Source: Amycolatopsis pretoriensis
Lineage (GTDB): Bacteria > Actinomycetota > Actinomycetes > Mycobacteriales > Pseudonocardiaceae
Length of the DNA: 64,000 nucleotides
Direction of reading: 5' to 3'
NCBI RefSeq assembly: GCF_900107925.1
Contig: NZ_FNUJ01000013.1
Span: forward strand, 124,001-188,000
A program made the translations under genes and the position numbers. Positions within the stretch are counted from its first letter, which is position 1, and each line of letters starts with the position of its first letter. Positions 1 through 8,106 of this stretch are shown here, piece after piece. The notes beneath the pieces are model-generated. The model worked only from the letters and a program-made list of their open reading frames with translations. It did not search any database and was not told the origin of the DNA.

Positions 1-344
1 CCGCGGCCATGGCGAACGGGATGGTCGACTGCGTGCTCGTCGGGGCCGATCGGATCGCCGCCAACGGCGATGTCGCCAACAAGATCGGCACCTACGGCCT
101 CGCCATCGCCGCCCGGCACCACGGGATCCCGTTCGTCGTCGTCGCGCCTTCGTCCACTGTGGACACGACCTTGGAGACGGGCGCGGGCATCGCCATCGAA
201 GAACGCGATGCCCGCGAACTCACCCACCACGCCGGGACGCCGGTCACGCCGCCGGACACACGGGTCTTCAACCCCGCGTTCGACGTCACCCCGTACGAGC
301 TCGTCACGGCCGTGGTCACCGAGCACGGCCGCCTCGAACCCTAG
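1..344 (+). CDS. mtnA: S-methyl-5-thioribose-1-phosphate isomerase, C-terminal part (5' end outside window)
   Basis: This is the last ~114 residues of an MtnA-type isomerase, which converts methylthioribose-1-phosphate to methylthioribulose-1-phosphate in methionine salvage. The fragment contains VGADRIAANGDVANKIGT, the family signature that includes the catalytic Asp of GADRI, followed by the usual FVVVAPSSTVD strand and a P-YELVT C-terminus. The frame is open to the window edge, so the gene starts upstream. Its TAG stop overlaps the stop of the convergent ferredoxin gene inside the same CTAG. The related eIF2B-like isomerases share the fold, but the motif spacing fits MtnA. Confidence 0.93.
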   Translation, partial: AAMANGMVDCVLVGADRIAANGDVANKIGTYGLAIAARHHGIPFVVVAPSSTVDTTLETGAGIAIEERDARELTHHAGTPVTPPDTRVFNPAFDVTPYELVTAVVTEHGRLEP

Positions 345-556
345 GGACGCGGGCCGATCTCGCGGCCGCCGTCGGTCACCGTGATCGCCATCGCCGGGCA
401 CGAGTCGGCCGCGTCCAGCACCGTTTCGTCGGCCGCCACCTCGGGCGCGACCGCCTGCGCGAACGCGCCCTCCAGGACGAACACCTCGGGCTTCAGCGCG
501 GCACACATCCCCGAACCGATGCAGGTGTGTTCGTCGACTTCCACGTGCCAGGTCAT
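341..556 (-). CDS. 3Fe-4S ferredoxin, P450 redox partner
   Basis: This 71-residue acidic protein has the spacing of actinomycete P450-associated [3Fe-4S] ferredoxins: a first cysteine in HTCIGSGMC (C-x5-C) and a late C-P pair in DSCPAMAI. It would pass electrons from a ferredoxin reductase to the P450 encoded directly upstream on the same strand. The ATG at 556 lies 2 bp past the P450 stop. An in-frame ATG at 565 would overlap the P450 by 7 bp, and neither start has a strong Shine-Dalgarno, so the exact start is uncertain. Translational coupling with the P450 is likely. Confidence 0.88.
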   Translation of the reverse strand: MTWHVEVDEHTCIGSGMCAALKPEVFVLEGAFAQAVAPEVAADETVLDAADSCPAMAITVTDGGREIGPRP

Positions 557-558
557 GC

Positions 559-1749
559 TCACCATCCGATCGGCATCGACCGCGGTCCGCGGACGAGCAT
601 CTGCGTCTTCCACACGATATCGCCCGCCAGGTGGACCCCGGGCAACTCGGTGACCAACGCGCGCAAAGCCTCCTGGAGCTCGAGCCGGGCCAGGGGCGCG
701 CCCAGGCAGTGGTGGACGCCGTGGCCGAAGCCGAGGTGGTGGGAGTCGCCGCGGTCGAACCGCAGCTGGTCGGCGTCGTCGAACTGCAGCCGGTCGCGGT
801 TGGCCGCGCCGACCGCCACCAGCACCGGCTCCCCCGCCTTGACGAGCACGCCGCCGACCTCGACGTCTTCGGTGGCGTAGCGCGCGAACCCGGCGCCGGC
901 GCCCAGCGGCACGAACCGCAGCAGCTCCTCGACGGCCGCCGGGATCAGGTCCGGGTCGTCGACCAGCCGCTGCCACTGCCCCGGCTGGTCGAGCAGCGCG
1001 TAGACGAAGTTGGGGATCTGGCTCGCGGTCGTCTCGTGGCCGGCGACGAGGATGCCGACGCACAGGTCGACCAGCTCCAGCTCGGTCAGCCGGTCACGGG
1101 TGTCGCGCGCCTCGATCAACGCCGTCATCAGGTCGTCCTGCGGCGCTGCTCGGTGCTCGGCGATCAGCCCGCGCATGTAGTCGCGCAGCTCTTCGCGGTT
1201 GCGCTCGAACTCCTCCGGCGTCAACCCGCTGGTGGACAGCGCGGCGTCGCTCCAGACACGGAACTTCGGCCGGTCGGCGACCGGGACGCCGAGCAGCTCG
1301 CAGATCACCGCGACCGGGATCGGCAACGCGTAGAGGTCGACGAGGTCCGCGGGCGGGCCGGCGGCCTTCATCTCCGCGATCAACCCCGACGCCAGCGAGG
1401 CGACACGCGGGCGGAGCAGCTCGACGCGGCGCATGGTGAACGCCTTGGCCACCAGGGTCCGCAACCGCGTGTGGTCGGGCGGGTCCATCTGCAGGATGCC
1501 GCCGTCGCGCTGCACGGGCGAGCGGCGCGGCGCGTCCTTTTCCTTCTCCATCGCCCGCGAAAACCGGCGGTCACCGAGCACGAGCCGGGCGTCGGCGTAG
1601 CGGGTGGCCAGCCACGCGGGCGCCCCGTACGTCATCTTGACCCGGACCATGCCCTCGGCTTCGCGGGCGGCCGCGTAGGCCTCGTTGAGGTCGAGTCCCG
1701 CCTCCTCGTTGAAGGGGTACGAGAGCGGCTCGGTGTGGGTGACGGTCAT
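559..1749 (-). CDS. Cytochrome P450 (CYP105-like class)
   Basis: This 396-residue soluble bacterial P450 is a heme monooxygenase that needs ferredoxin. Visible motifs are the I-helix oxygen-binding stretch AGHETTASQ, the K-helix ExxR as EELLR, and the heme-ligand loop FGHGVHHCLGAPLAR with the axial Cys. The frame stays open upstream, but the start at 1749 (MTVTHTEPLSYPF) matches normal family N-termini; the longer version would begin with unrelated residues translated through the operator. A perfect palindrome lies at 1771-1790, about 21 bases before the start. It forms a two-gene unit with the following ferredoxin. The substrate cannot be told from sequence. Confidence 0.93.
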   Translation of the reverse strand: MTVTHTEPLSYPFNEEAGLDLNEAYAAAREAEGMVRVKMTYGAPAWLATRYADARLVLGDRRFSRAMEKEKDAPRRSPVQRDGGILQMDPPDHTRLRTLVAKAFTMRRVELLRPRVASLASGLIAEMKAAGPPADLVDLYALPIPVAVICELLGVPVADRPKFRVWSDAALSTSGLTPEEFERNREELRDYMRGLIAEHRAAPQDDLMTALIEARDTRDRLTELELVDLCVGILVAGHETTASQIPNFVYALLDQPGQWQRLVDDPDLIPAAVEELLRFVPLGAGAGFARYATEDVEVGGVLVKAGEPVLVAVGAANRDRLQFDDADQLRFDRGDSHHLGFGHGVHHCLGAPLARLELQEALRALVTELPGVHLAGDIVWKTQMLVRGPRSMPIGW

Positions 1750-1770
1750 TCGGAAAACCCCCGTGCTCGG

Positions 1771-1790
1771 TTGTAAGCAGCTGCTTACAA
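1771..1790. promoter_or_regulatory. Perfect 20-bp palindrome, likely repressor operator
   Basis: The sequence TTGTAAGCAGCTGCTTACAA is its own reverse complement over all 20 bases. It lies between the divergent P450 (start 1749) and padR (start 1865), in P450 promoter territory, and is AT-rich against a GC-rich background. It is most simply the binding site of the PadR protein encoded next door. The nearby TetR (3823) is the other candidate, since TetR sites often look like this. Confidence 0.75.
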
Positions 1791-1845
1791 AGCTACACAG
1801 TTTCTTCCCACCTGTCACGATCCGCCATTGCTCAGTCACGGATCA

Positions 1846-1864
1846 CTAGGTTACGGTGACCTAG
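1846..1864. promoter_or_regulatory. 19-bp near-perfect inverted repeat abutting the padR start
   Basis: CTAGGTTACGGTGACCTAG is an inverted repeat centred on 1855 with one mismatched pair. It ends one base before the padR GTG start. It contains a TAGGTT element that could serve as a -10 box, so a protein bound here should block padR transcription. The layout suggests autoregulation, but the half-sites differ from those of the 1771-1790 palindrome, so two regulators may be involved. Confidence 0.6.
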
Positions 1865-2374
1865 GTGTGGATCGAGATCCTCTTGCTGTCGAGGCTGGAC
1901 CGCGAGCCAATGCACGGCTACGAGCTGCGCAAGGCCGTCGAAGCCTCGACCGGGCACACCCTGTCCAACAACTCGCTCTACCCGACCCTGCGGCGCTTCG
2001 TCGACGCCGGGGCGGTGAGCCGCAGCGCGGAGGAACAGGAGGCCAAACCGCCGCGGCACGTCTACACGATCACCGACGTCGGGCGGGAGCTGCTGCACGA
2101 CATGCTCGCGGACTTCCCGGCCGAACTGGCGCTCAGCGAGGAGGAGTTCCTCGCGCGCGTCGGCAGCTTCAGCCGGCTGCGGCAAGGAGAACGCGCCCGC
2201 GTGCTCGACGTGCGGAAACAGGCGCTGACCAGCGAACACGCCCGGCTCACCGCGCTCGCCGCCGGGCAGGACGACCCGTGGGGCCGCGCCGCGCTGCGGC
2301 ACGTCCTCGGGAAGTTCGACGCCGAACTCCGCTGGCTCGCCGACCTCGAAACCGAACTGAGGAGAGACGCATGA
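1865..2374 (+). CDS. PadR-family transcriptional regulator
   Basis: This 169-residue protein has an N-terminal winged helix typical of PadR (LLSRLDREPMHGYELRKAVE, then SLYPTLRRF and a TITDVGRELL wing) and a C-terminal helical dimerisation region (about residues 85-169). It starts at a GTG directly after an inverted repeat, with little room for a ribosome site, so the mRNA may be leaderless. Its TGA overlaps the ATG of the next P450 by 4 bp, making them one transcript. PadR proteins are usually ligand-released repressors of neighbouring genes, here probably the two flanking P450 units. The ligand is unknown. Confidence 0.9.
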   Translation: MWIEILLLSRLDREPMHGYELRKAVEASTGHTLSNNSLYPTLRRFVDAGAVSRSAEEQEAKPPRHVYTITDVGRELLHDMLADFPAELALSEEEFLARVGSFSRLRQGERARVLDVRKQALTSEHARLTALAAGQDDPWGRAALRHVLGKFDAELRWLADLETELRRDA

Positions 2375-3585
2375 CCACCACCGAAGAGACGCCTCGCCTC
2401 CCTTTCGCGCGGGCGAACGCGCTCGCCATCGCCCCGGACTACGAAACCCTGCGCAGCCGGGCGCCGATCAGCCGGGTGCTCACCCCGGCCGGTGACCCGG
2501 CGTGGCTGGTGACGTCGTACGAAGAGGCCAAGGAAGTCTTCCGCGACAAGCGCTTCGGCCGGTCGCACCCGGCGCCGGAGCAAGCGTCGCGCATCTCGAA
2601 CGCCGCGATCCAGGACGGCCCGAGCGGTGACTTCGACACCGAAGAGGCCGAGCACAAGCGGATGCGCCGGATGCTCGCGCCCGCGTTCTCCGCGCCCCGC
2701 ATGCGGGCGCTGGGCGACCGGATCGCCGAGCTGACCGACCGCTGCCTCGACGACCTGCAGGCCGCGCACGACGCCACACCCGGTGAGCCGGTCGATCTCA
2801 CCGACTTCCTCGCCTTCCCGTTGCCGGTCTTGGTGATCTGCGAAATGCTGGGCGTGCCGTACGAAGACCGCGAGAAGTTCCGCGGCCTGTCCGAGCGGAT
2901 CGCCATGATGGACGGCGGCGCGGACGCCCAAGCGGCGATGGCCGAGTTCAAGGCCTACATGCTGCAGCTGGCCGAGGCGAAGCGCGCGGACCCGCAGCCG
3001 GACGTCATCTCCGACATGGTCGCCGTCCAGGCGGACGACCCGACGTTCACCGACGACGACCTCGCGCGGATGGGCGCCGGCCTGCTGTTCGCCGGCCACG
3101 AGACGACGTCCACCCGGATCGCGATGGGCACGCTCTTCCTGCTCAGCGACACCGCCCGCCGCGACCGCTTCGCCGCCGATCCCGACGGCGAGGTGAACCA
3201 GACGATCGAAGAGATCCTGCGGCTGACGGCGACCAGCGGCACCGGCCTGCTGCGCTACGCCCACGAGGACGTCGAGGTCGCCGGAACGCGGATCATGCGC
3301 GGTGACGCCGTGCTGATCTCCAGCGACGCGGCCAACCGCGACGCCTCGGTGTTCGCCGACCCGGACGAGTTCGACCCGGGCCGCACGCCGAACGTCCACC
3401 TGGCCTTCGGCACCGGCGCGCACGTCTGCATCGGCGCCAACCTCGCCCGGACCGAGCTGCGGACGGTGTTCCCCAAGCTGTTCCGCCGGTTCCCCGGCCT
3501 GCGGCTGGCGGCCGGGATCGACGACATCCCGGTGCGCGTGAACCGCGTCGCCGGTGGCGTCGAAGCCGTTCCCGTGACGTGGTGA
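2371..3585 (+). CDS. Cytochrome P450
   Basis: This 404-residue soluble P450 has the I-helix motif FAGHETTSTR, the ExxR motif as EEILR and the heme loop FGTGAHVCIGANLAR. The ATG at 2371 is preceded by GAGGAGAG at good spacing and overlaps the padR stop as ATGA. It is followed by its own ferredoxin, so this is a second P450-ferredoxin pair back to back with the first (559-1749) around padR. It probably acts on a small hydrophobic metabolite under PadR control; the substrate is unknown. Confidence 0.94.
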   Translation: MTTTEETPRLPFARANALAIAPDYETLRSRAPISRVLTPAGDPAWLVTSYEEAKEVFRDKRFGRSHPAPEQASRISNAAIQDGPSGDFDTEEAEHKRMRRMLAPAFSAPRMRALGDRIAELTDRCLDDLQAAHDATPGEPVDLTDFLAFPLPVLVICEMLGVPYEDREKFRGLSERIAMMDGGADAQAAMAEFKAYMLQLAEAKRADPQPDVISDMVAVQADDPTFTDDDLARMGAGLLFAGHETTSTRIAMGTLFLLSDTARRDRFAADPDGEVNQTIEEILRLTATSGTGLLRYAHEDVEVAGTRIMRGDAVLISSDAANRDASVFADPDEFDPGRTPNVHLAFGTGAHVCIGANLARTELRTVFPKLFRRFPGLRLAAGIDDIPVRVNRVAGGVEAVPVTW

Positions 3586-3785
3586 GCCCGGTGAAGATCA
3601 CCGCCGACACCGAAGCCTGCGTCGCGTCCGGACAGTGCGTCCTGCTCGCACCGGGGACGTTCGACCAGGACGAGGAGACCGGCACGGTCGTCCTCCTCGC
3701 CGACCAACCGGCGGCCGGTGAGGACGACGCCGTCCGGCAGGCCGAGCTGACCTGCCCGGCCGCGGCGATCCGGGTGACCGGGTAG
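3582..3785 (+). CDS. 3Fe-4S ferredoxin, P450 redox partner
   Basis: This ferredoxin of about 67 residues carries EACVASGQC (C-x5-C) and a distal TCPAAAI cysteine, the ligand set of single-cluster P450 ferredoxins. It is encoded immediately after the P450. A GTG at 3582 overlaps the P450 TGA as GTGA. A GTG at 3591 would give the more typical N-terminus VKITADTEAC, with GGTGAG four bases before it, so the start could be 9 bases later. It likely supplies electrons to the upstream P450. Confidence 0.88.
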   Translation: MSPVKITADTEACVASGQCVLLAPGTFDQDEETGTVVLLADQPAAGEDDAVRQAELTCPAAAIRVTG

Positions 3786-3810
3786 GAGCGCGCTTGTCCC
3801 GTTTGCCGGT

Positions 3811-3816
3811 TAGCCT
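3811..3816 (+). promoter_or_regulatory. Putative -10 box of a leaderless tetR promoter
   Basis: TAGCCT (TANNNT type) sits 6 bases before the GTG start of the TetR gene, where no Shine-Dalgarno is present. This spacing places transcription start at or next to the start codon. No good -35 is visible. Confidence 0.45.
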
Positions 3817-3822
3817 GCTCCC

Positions 3823-4386
3823 GTGACGGAACAGGCCGGCCGGCGACGGGACGCGGCGGCGACGCAGCGGGCGTTGCTGGACGCCGCCGCGAAGCTGTTC
3901 GCCGAGCGCGGCTTCGACCGGACCACCGTGCGCGACATCGCGGGCGAGGCGGGGGTCAACCAGGCGCTGCTGTTCCGCTACTTCGGCAGCAAGGAAGCGC
4001 TGTTCGAGGCGGTGATCGCCCGGGACGGCCGCGAGCAGCTGGCCAGCACGCCGCCCGAGCGACTGTTCAGCGCCTCCCTGCGCAGCATGCTGGCGCCCGA
4101 GGGGCCGCGGAACCGGACGCTCGAGACGTACCTGCGCTCATCGGGCAGCGACGGCGTCGCGGCCGCCATCCGCCAGGAGATCGGCGAGGAGTACGCGGGG
4201 GTGCTGGCCACGCTGACCGACGCCCCGGACGCCGAGCTGCGCGCGGACCTCGCGCTCGCCTGGCTGATGGGGATCGCGCTGGTCCGCGAGGTCAGCGGGA
4301 AGGAACCGCTGGCCAGCGCGGACCCCGACGACATCTGCCGGCTGGTGGTCACCGCGACCAAGACGCTGTTGGAGCGCACGGAATAA
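3823..4386 (+). CDS. TetR/AcrR-family transcriptional regulator
   Basis: This 187-residue regulator has a classical TetR helix-turn-helix in residues 12-58 (LLDAAAKLFAERGFDRTTV, then DIAGEAGVNQALLFRYFGSKEALF) and a variable ligand-binding C-terminal domain. The GTG start lies 6 bases after a TANNNT -10-like box and has no ribosome site, so it is probably leaderless. It could control the P450/ferredoxin genes upstream or the kinase gene downstream; no palindrome is evident in its own promoter. Its ligand and targets are unknown. Confidence 0.9.
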   Translation: MTEQAGRRRDAAATQRALLDAAAKLFAERGFDRTTVRDIAGEAGVNQALLFRYFGSKEALFEAVIARDGREQLASTPPERLFSASLRSMLAPEGPRNRTLETYLRSSGSDGVAAAIRQEIGEEYAGVLATLTDAPDAELRADLALAWLMGIALVREVSGKEPLASADPDDICRLVVTATKTLLERTE

Positions 4387-4403
4387 CCGCTCGACACCCG
4401 CCG

Positions 4404-4409
4404 TACGGT
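4404..4409 (+). promoter_or_regulatory. Putative -10 box of a leaderless promoter
   Basis: TACGGT lies 7 bases upstream of the ATG at 4417, in place of a Shine-Dalgarno. It is one of several TANNNT boxes at 6-8 bases from a start codon in this window. Confidence 0.4.
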
Positions 4410-4416
4410 CGGGATC

Positions 4417-5310
4417 ATGGCGACCTTCCCGTCCGCGGCGAACCAGACGGAGTTCTCCCGCGCGGCGCTGCTCCCCGCCGTCACCACCCTGCTGGGACGG
4501 GCCGACGTCGTGCCGTTCACCGAGGGTTCGCTGCCGGTGTACGCCGTCGGCGACGACCTGGTGCTCAAGCTGTACCCGCCCGTGTACCTCGCCGAGAGCA
4601 CGACCGAGCGCACCGTCCTCGAAGCACTGCACGGCACCCTGCCGACGCCGGCGGTGAAGGACGCGGGCGAGCGCGACGGCTGGGGCTGGCTGCTCATGGA
4701 ACGCCTGCCCGGTGCGACGCTCGCCGACGCGTGGCCGACACTGTCCACCGAGGACAGACACCGGCTGGTGCGCGAGCTGGGCGAGCTGCTGGCCACCCTG
4801 CACGCGGTCGACGACCCGCGGCTGGCCGCGCTGGCGCCCGCAGACTGGGCGGAGTTCGTGGCCGCGCAACGCGCGAAGGTCGTGGAGCACCACCGGAAGA
4901 CCGGACTGGACGAGGCGTGGGTCGCGCGGATCCCGGCGTTCCTCGACACCGTCGACCTCGGGACGCCGCCGGTCGTGCCGCTGCACACGGAGTTCATGCG
5001 CGAGCACGTCATGGTCGCCGACGGCCGCATCACCGGCGTGTTCGACTTCGAGCCCGCGATGCGCGGCGCGGCGGAGTACGACTTCGTCGCGGTGGGCCTG
5101 TTCGTGTCGAAAGGCGACGGCGATCTGCTGCGCCGCTTCCTGGACGCGTACGGGCAGCCGATCGACCCGCGCCGGTGCCTGGCGTACGCGTTGCTGCACG
5201 TCTACAGCAACTTCCCCTGGTACTTCGACGTCCTGCCGGCGCCGCCGGAGCCCACGCTGGACGCCCTCGCGACTGCCTGGTGGGGCTCAGGGCAACGCGC
5301 GGCGCAGTAG
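4417..5310 (+). CDS. APH-family phosphotransferase (aminoglycoside/hydroxyl kinase fold)
   Basis: This 297-residue protein has the aminoglycoside phosphotransferase/choline kinase fold: an ATP-binding N-lobe with VLKLYPP (Lys) and an LLMERLPGATLAD hinge, then a catalytic segment and a DFEPA metal-binding motif. The catalytic loop reads PLHTEFMREHV, so the usual HGDxxxxN is replaced by H-T-E and the Asn by His, while VFDFEPAMRG keeps the second acidic motif. It therefore belongs to an HTE-type subfamily whose substrate I cannot name. The last 24 bases overlap the convergent dehydrogenase gene. Calling it a resistance gene would be speculation. Confidence 0.75.
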   Translation: MATFPSAANQTEFSRAALLPAVTTLLGRADVVPFTEGSLPVYAVGDDLVLKLYPPVYLAESTTERTVLEALHGTLPTPAVKDAGERDGWGWLLMERLPGATLADAWPTLSTEDRHRLVRELGELLATLHAVDDPRLAALAPADWAEFVAAQRAKVVEHHRKTGLDEAWVARIPAFLDTVDLGTPPVVPLHTEFMREHVMVADGRITGVFDFEPAMRGAAEYDFVAVGLFVSKGDGDLLRRFLDAYGQPIDPRRCLAYALLHVYSNFPWYFDVLPAPPEPTLDALATAWWGSGQRAAQ

Positions 5311-8022
5311 CTCGGCCAGGTGCACCGGCCGGCGGCCGGACTCCTGCTCGATCTGGGTCCGGCAGCTGAAGCCGTCCGACACGACGACCGTCTCCGCCGA
5401 CGCCGCGCGGATCGCCGGCAGCATCCGGTCCTCCGCCACCGCCTTCGACACCTCGTAGTGGCCGCGCTCGAAGCCGAAGTTGCCCGCCAGGCCGCAGCAC
5501 CCCGAGTCCAGCGTCGTGTTGCGAACCCCCGCCGACGCGAGCGCCGACTCGTCCGCGCCGAAGCCGAGGACCGCGTGCTGGTGGCAGTGGACCTGCGTGA
5601 TCGCGTCGACGTCCAAGGCCGCGAACGGGATCGGCGCCCGTTCGAGGAGTTCCGCGAACGTGAAGGTCCGCGGAGCGAGGAGCGAGGCGCGCGCGTCGCC
5701 GGGCATCAGCGCGGGCAGGTCGCCGCGGAACAGGGCCGTGCAGCTCGGTTCCAGGCCCGCCACCTCGTAACCGTCGTCCAGGTACGGCGCCAGCACGGAA
5801 AGCGTCCGGTCCAGGACGCGGCGCGCGACGCCGAGCTGGCCCGTCGACACCCACGTCAGTCCACAGCAGACTCCGCGGTCCGGCAGCACGACGTCGTAGC
5901 CCGCCGCGGTCAGGACTTCGTGGGCGGCCTCGAGCACCGACGGTGTCAGGTAGTTGTTGAACGAATCCGGCCACAGGACGACCCGCCGCTCCCCCGACGC
6001 CTTCCGCCGCAGATCCGCCCGCGACGACGTGAACGGCGAAGGGGCGAACGAAGGCAGCGAGCGCTCCGGCGCGATTCCGCCGAGCCGTTTCACCAAGCCC
6101 GCCAAGCGGGACCGCCCGACGGCGTTGGCCAGCCGTGGCATCCGCGCACTGACCCGCAGCCACAGCGGCAGCCAGCCCATCGAATAGTGCGACGCCGGGC
6201 GCAGCCGGCGCCGGTAGTGGTGGTGCAGGAACTCCGCCTTGTAGGTCGCCATGTCGACGTCGACCGGGCAGTCCGACAGGCATCCCTTGCAGGACAGGCA
6301 CAAATCCAGGGCATCGTGCACTTCGGACGATCGCCAGCCGTCGGTGATGACCTCGCCGTTGATCATCTCGGCGAGCAGGTGCGCGCGCCCGCGGGTCGAG
6401 TGCTGCTCTTCGCGAGTCGCCCGGTAGCTCGGGCACATCACGCCGCCACCGCTGGTGTTGCGGCACTTCCCCACGCCGACGCAGCGCCGCATCGCCTGGC
6501 CGAAGCTCCCCCGGTCCTCCGGGTAGCCGAGGAAGACACTGTCCTCGAAGGACTTCGACGTGGCCCGGACGCGCAGGTCCGCGTCGATCGCCCGCGGCGC
6601 CACCAGGATGCCGGGGTTCATCCGGCCGGCCGGGTCGAAGATCGCCTTGAACCGGGCGAAGACGTCGAGCATCTCCGGGCTGTACATCCGGGACAGCAGT
6701 TCGGACCGCGCCTGGCCGTCGCCGTGCTCACCGGACAGCGAACCGCCGTGCGCGGCGACGAGGTCCGCGGCCTCCTCCAGGAACCGCCGGAAGTCCGCGA
6801 TCCCGCCCGAAGACAGCATGTCGAAGTCCAGCCGCAGGTGCAGGCAGCCTTCGCCGTAGTGGCCGTAGACGACGCTGCGGCGCCCGTGCGCGCGCATGAG
6901 GTCCTTGAACTCGCGCAGGTACGCGCCGAGCCGCTCGGGTGGGACGGCCGCGTCCTCCCAGCCCGGCCACGCTTCCGAGCCGTCCGCGAGCCGGGTCGCG
7001 AGCCCCGCGCCCTCCTCGCGGATGCGCCACAGCCCGCGCTGCGCGGCCGGGTCGTCGACGATCGCGAACCCCGTCAGGTCGAGGGACGCGGCCAGGTCCC
7101 GGGCCCGCGCGGCCGGGTCGTCCCCCGCCAGCTCGACGAACAGCCACGCCCCGCCCGGCGGCAGGTCGCCCGCGCGGCCCGGCAGCATCGCGACGAGCTC
7201 GGCGTCCACGCCTTCGACGGTCAGCGGCGACCACGGCAGGATCGACGGCACCGCGTCCGCGGCGGCGATGTCCGAGGGGAAGCCCAGCACCGCCAGCACG
7301 CGACGGGCAGGCAGCCGAGCCAGCTCGACTTCCGCGCCGAGGACCGTGACGCAGGTGCCTTCCGAGCCGACCAGCGCCTTGGCGACGTCGAACCCGTTCT
7401 CCGGCAGCAGGTGTTCGAGCCCGTAGCCGGACACGCGCCGCGGCCACGTCGAGAGTTCCTTGCGCAGCAACGCCAGGTTGTCGCGCACCAGCGCGCGCAG
7501 TTCGTCGAAGATCCGGCCCTCCGTCGGCTCGTCCGGGCCCACGCGCAGCCGCGTGCCGTCGTAGAGCAGCACGTCCAGCGAGCGGACGACGTCGACCGTG
7601 CGGCCCCACGCCACCGAGTGCGAGCCGCACGCGTTGTTGCCGATCATGCCGCCGATCGTGCAGCGGCTGTGCGTCGACGGATCCGGCCCGAACCGCAGCC
7701 CGTGCGGCGCCGCGACCGCCTGCAGGTCGTCGAGCACCGTGCCGGGCAGCACCCGCGCGAGCCGGGTCTCCGGGTCCAGCGAAAGCACGCCGCCGACGTG
7801 GCGCGAGGTGTCGATCACCAGACCCGGCCCGCACGCGTTGCCGGCGACGCTCGTGCCACCCCCGCGGGCGATCACCGGCAGGTCACGATCGCGGGCGGCC
7901 GCGACCGCGGCGACGACGTCGTCGACGGTCTCCGGCAGCACCACGCCACGGGGCACGTGCCGGTAGTTGGACGCGTCGGTCGTGTACAGCGCGAGCGTGG
8001 CGGCGTCGGTGAGGATCTCCAC
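5287..8022 (-). CDS. FAD-binding dehydrogenase with Fe-S and CCG domains (D-2-hydroxyacid/2-hydroxyglutarate type)
   Basis: This long flavoprotein (~911 residues from the GTG at 8022) has three parts. A VAO/PCMH FAD domain contains PVIARGGGTSVAGNACG and GGMIGNNACGSHS, and is followed by an FAD-oxidase C domain (VYGHYGEGCLHLRLDFD). A ferredoxin-like region has cysteines in VGKCRN and CLSCKGCLSDCPVD. A C-terminal part has two cysteine-rich CCG motifs (GVCCGLTW and SGCCGLAGNFGFE). This matches YdiJ-like 2-hydroxyacid dehydrogenases, which pass electrons from a D-2-hydroxyacid through FAD to Fe-S centres. TTG 8034 and ATG 8097 are alternative starts; the latter would nearly touch the divergent kinase gene. 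Confidence 0.85.
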   Translation of the reverse strand: MEILTDAATLALYTTDASNYRHVPRGVVLPETVDDVVAAVAAARDRDLPVIARGGGTSVAGNACGPGLVIDTSRHVGGVLSLDPETRLARVLPGTVLDDLQAVAAPHGLRFGPDPSTHSRCTIGGMIGNNACGSHSVAWGRTVDVVRSLDVLLYDGTRLRVGPDEPTEGRIFDELRALVRDNLALLRKELSTWPRRVSGYGLEHLLPENGFDVAKALVGSEGTCVTVLGAEVELARLPARRVLAVLGFPSDIAAADAVPSILPWSPLTVEGVDAELVAMLPGRAGDLPPGGAWLFVELAGDDPAARARDLAASLDLTGFAIVDDPAAQRGLWRIREEGAGLATRLADGSEAWPGWEDAAVPPERLGAYLREFKDLMRAHGRRSVVYGHYGEGCLHLRLDFDMLSSGGIADFRRFLEEAADLVAAHGGSLSGEHGDGQARSELLSRMYSPEMLDVFARFKAIFDPAGRMNPGILVAPRAIDADLRVRATSKSFEDSVFLGYPEDRGSFGQAMRRCVGVGKCRNTSGGGVMCPSYRATREEQHSTRGRAHLLAEMINGEVITDGWRSSEVHDALDLCLSCKGCLSDCPVDVDMATYKAEFLHHHYRRRLRPASHYSMGWLPLWLRVSARMPRLANAVGRSRLAGLVKRLGGIAPERSLPSFAPSPFTSSRADLRRKASGERRVVLWPDSFNNYLTPSVLEAAHEVLTAAGYDVVLPDRGVCCGLTWVSTGQLGVARRVLDRTLSVLAPYLDDGYEVAGLEPSCTALFRGDLPALMPGDARASLLAPRTFTFAELLERAPIPFAALDVDAITQVHCHQHAVLGFGADESALASAGVRNTTLDSGCCGLAGNFGFERGHYEVSKAVAEDRMLPAIRAASAETVVVSDGFSCRTQIEQESGRRPVHLAELLRRALP

Positions 8023-8106
8023 GCCCCCATTCAAGTCGACCCGGCGCCCGCGTACCTCTCCAGCCGGGTATGTCCGAAACCACAGTCCGTGTGCCATCGT
8101 GATCGC

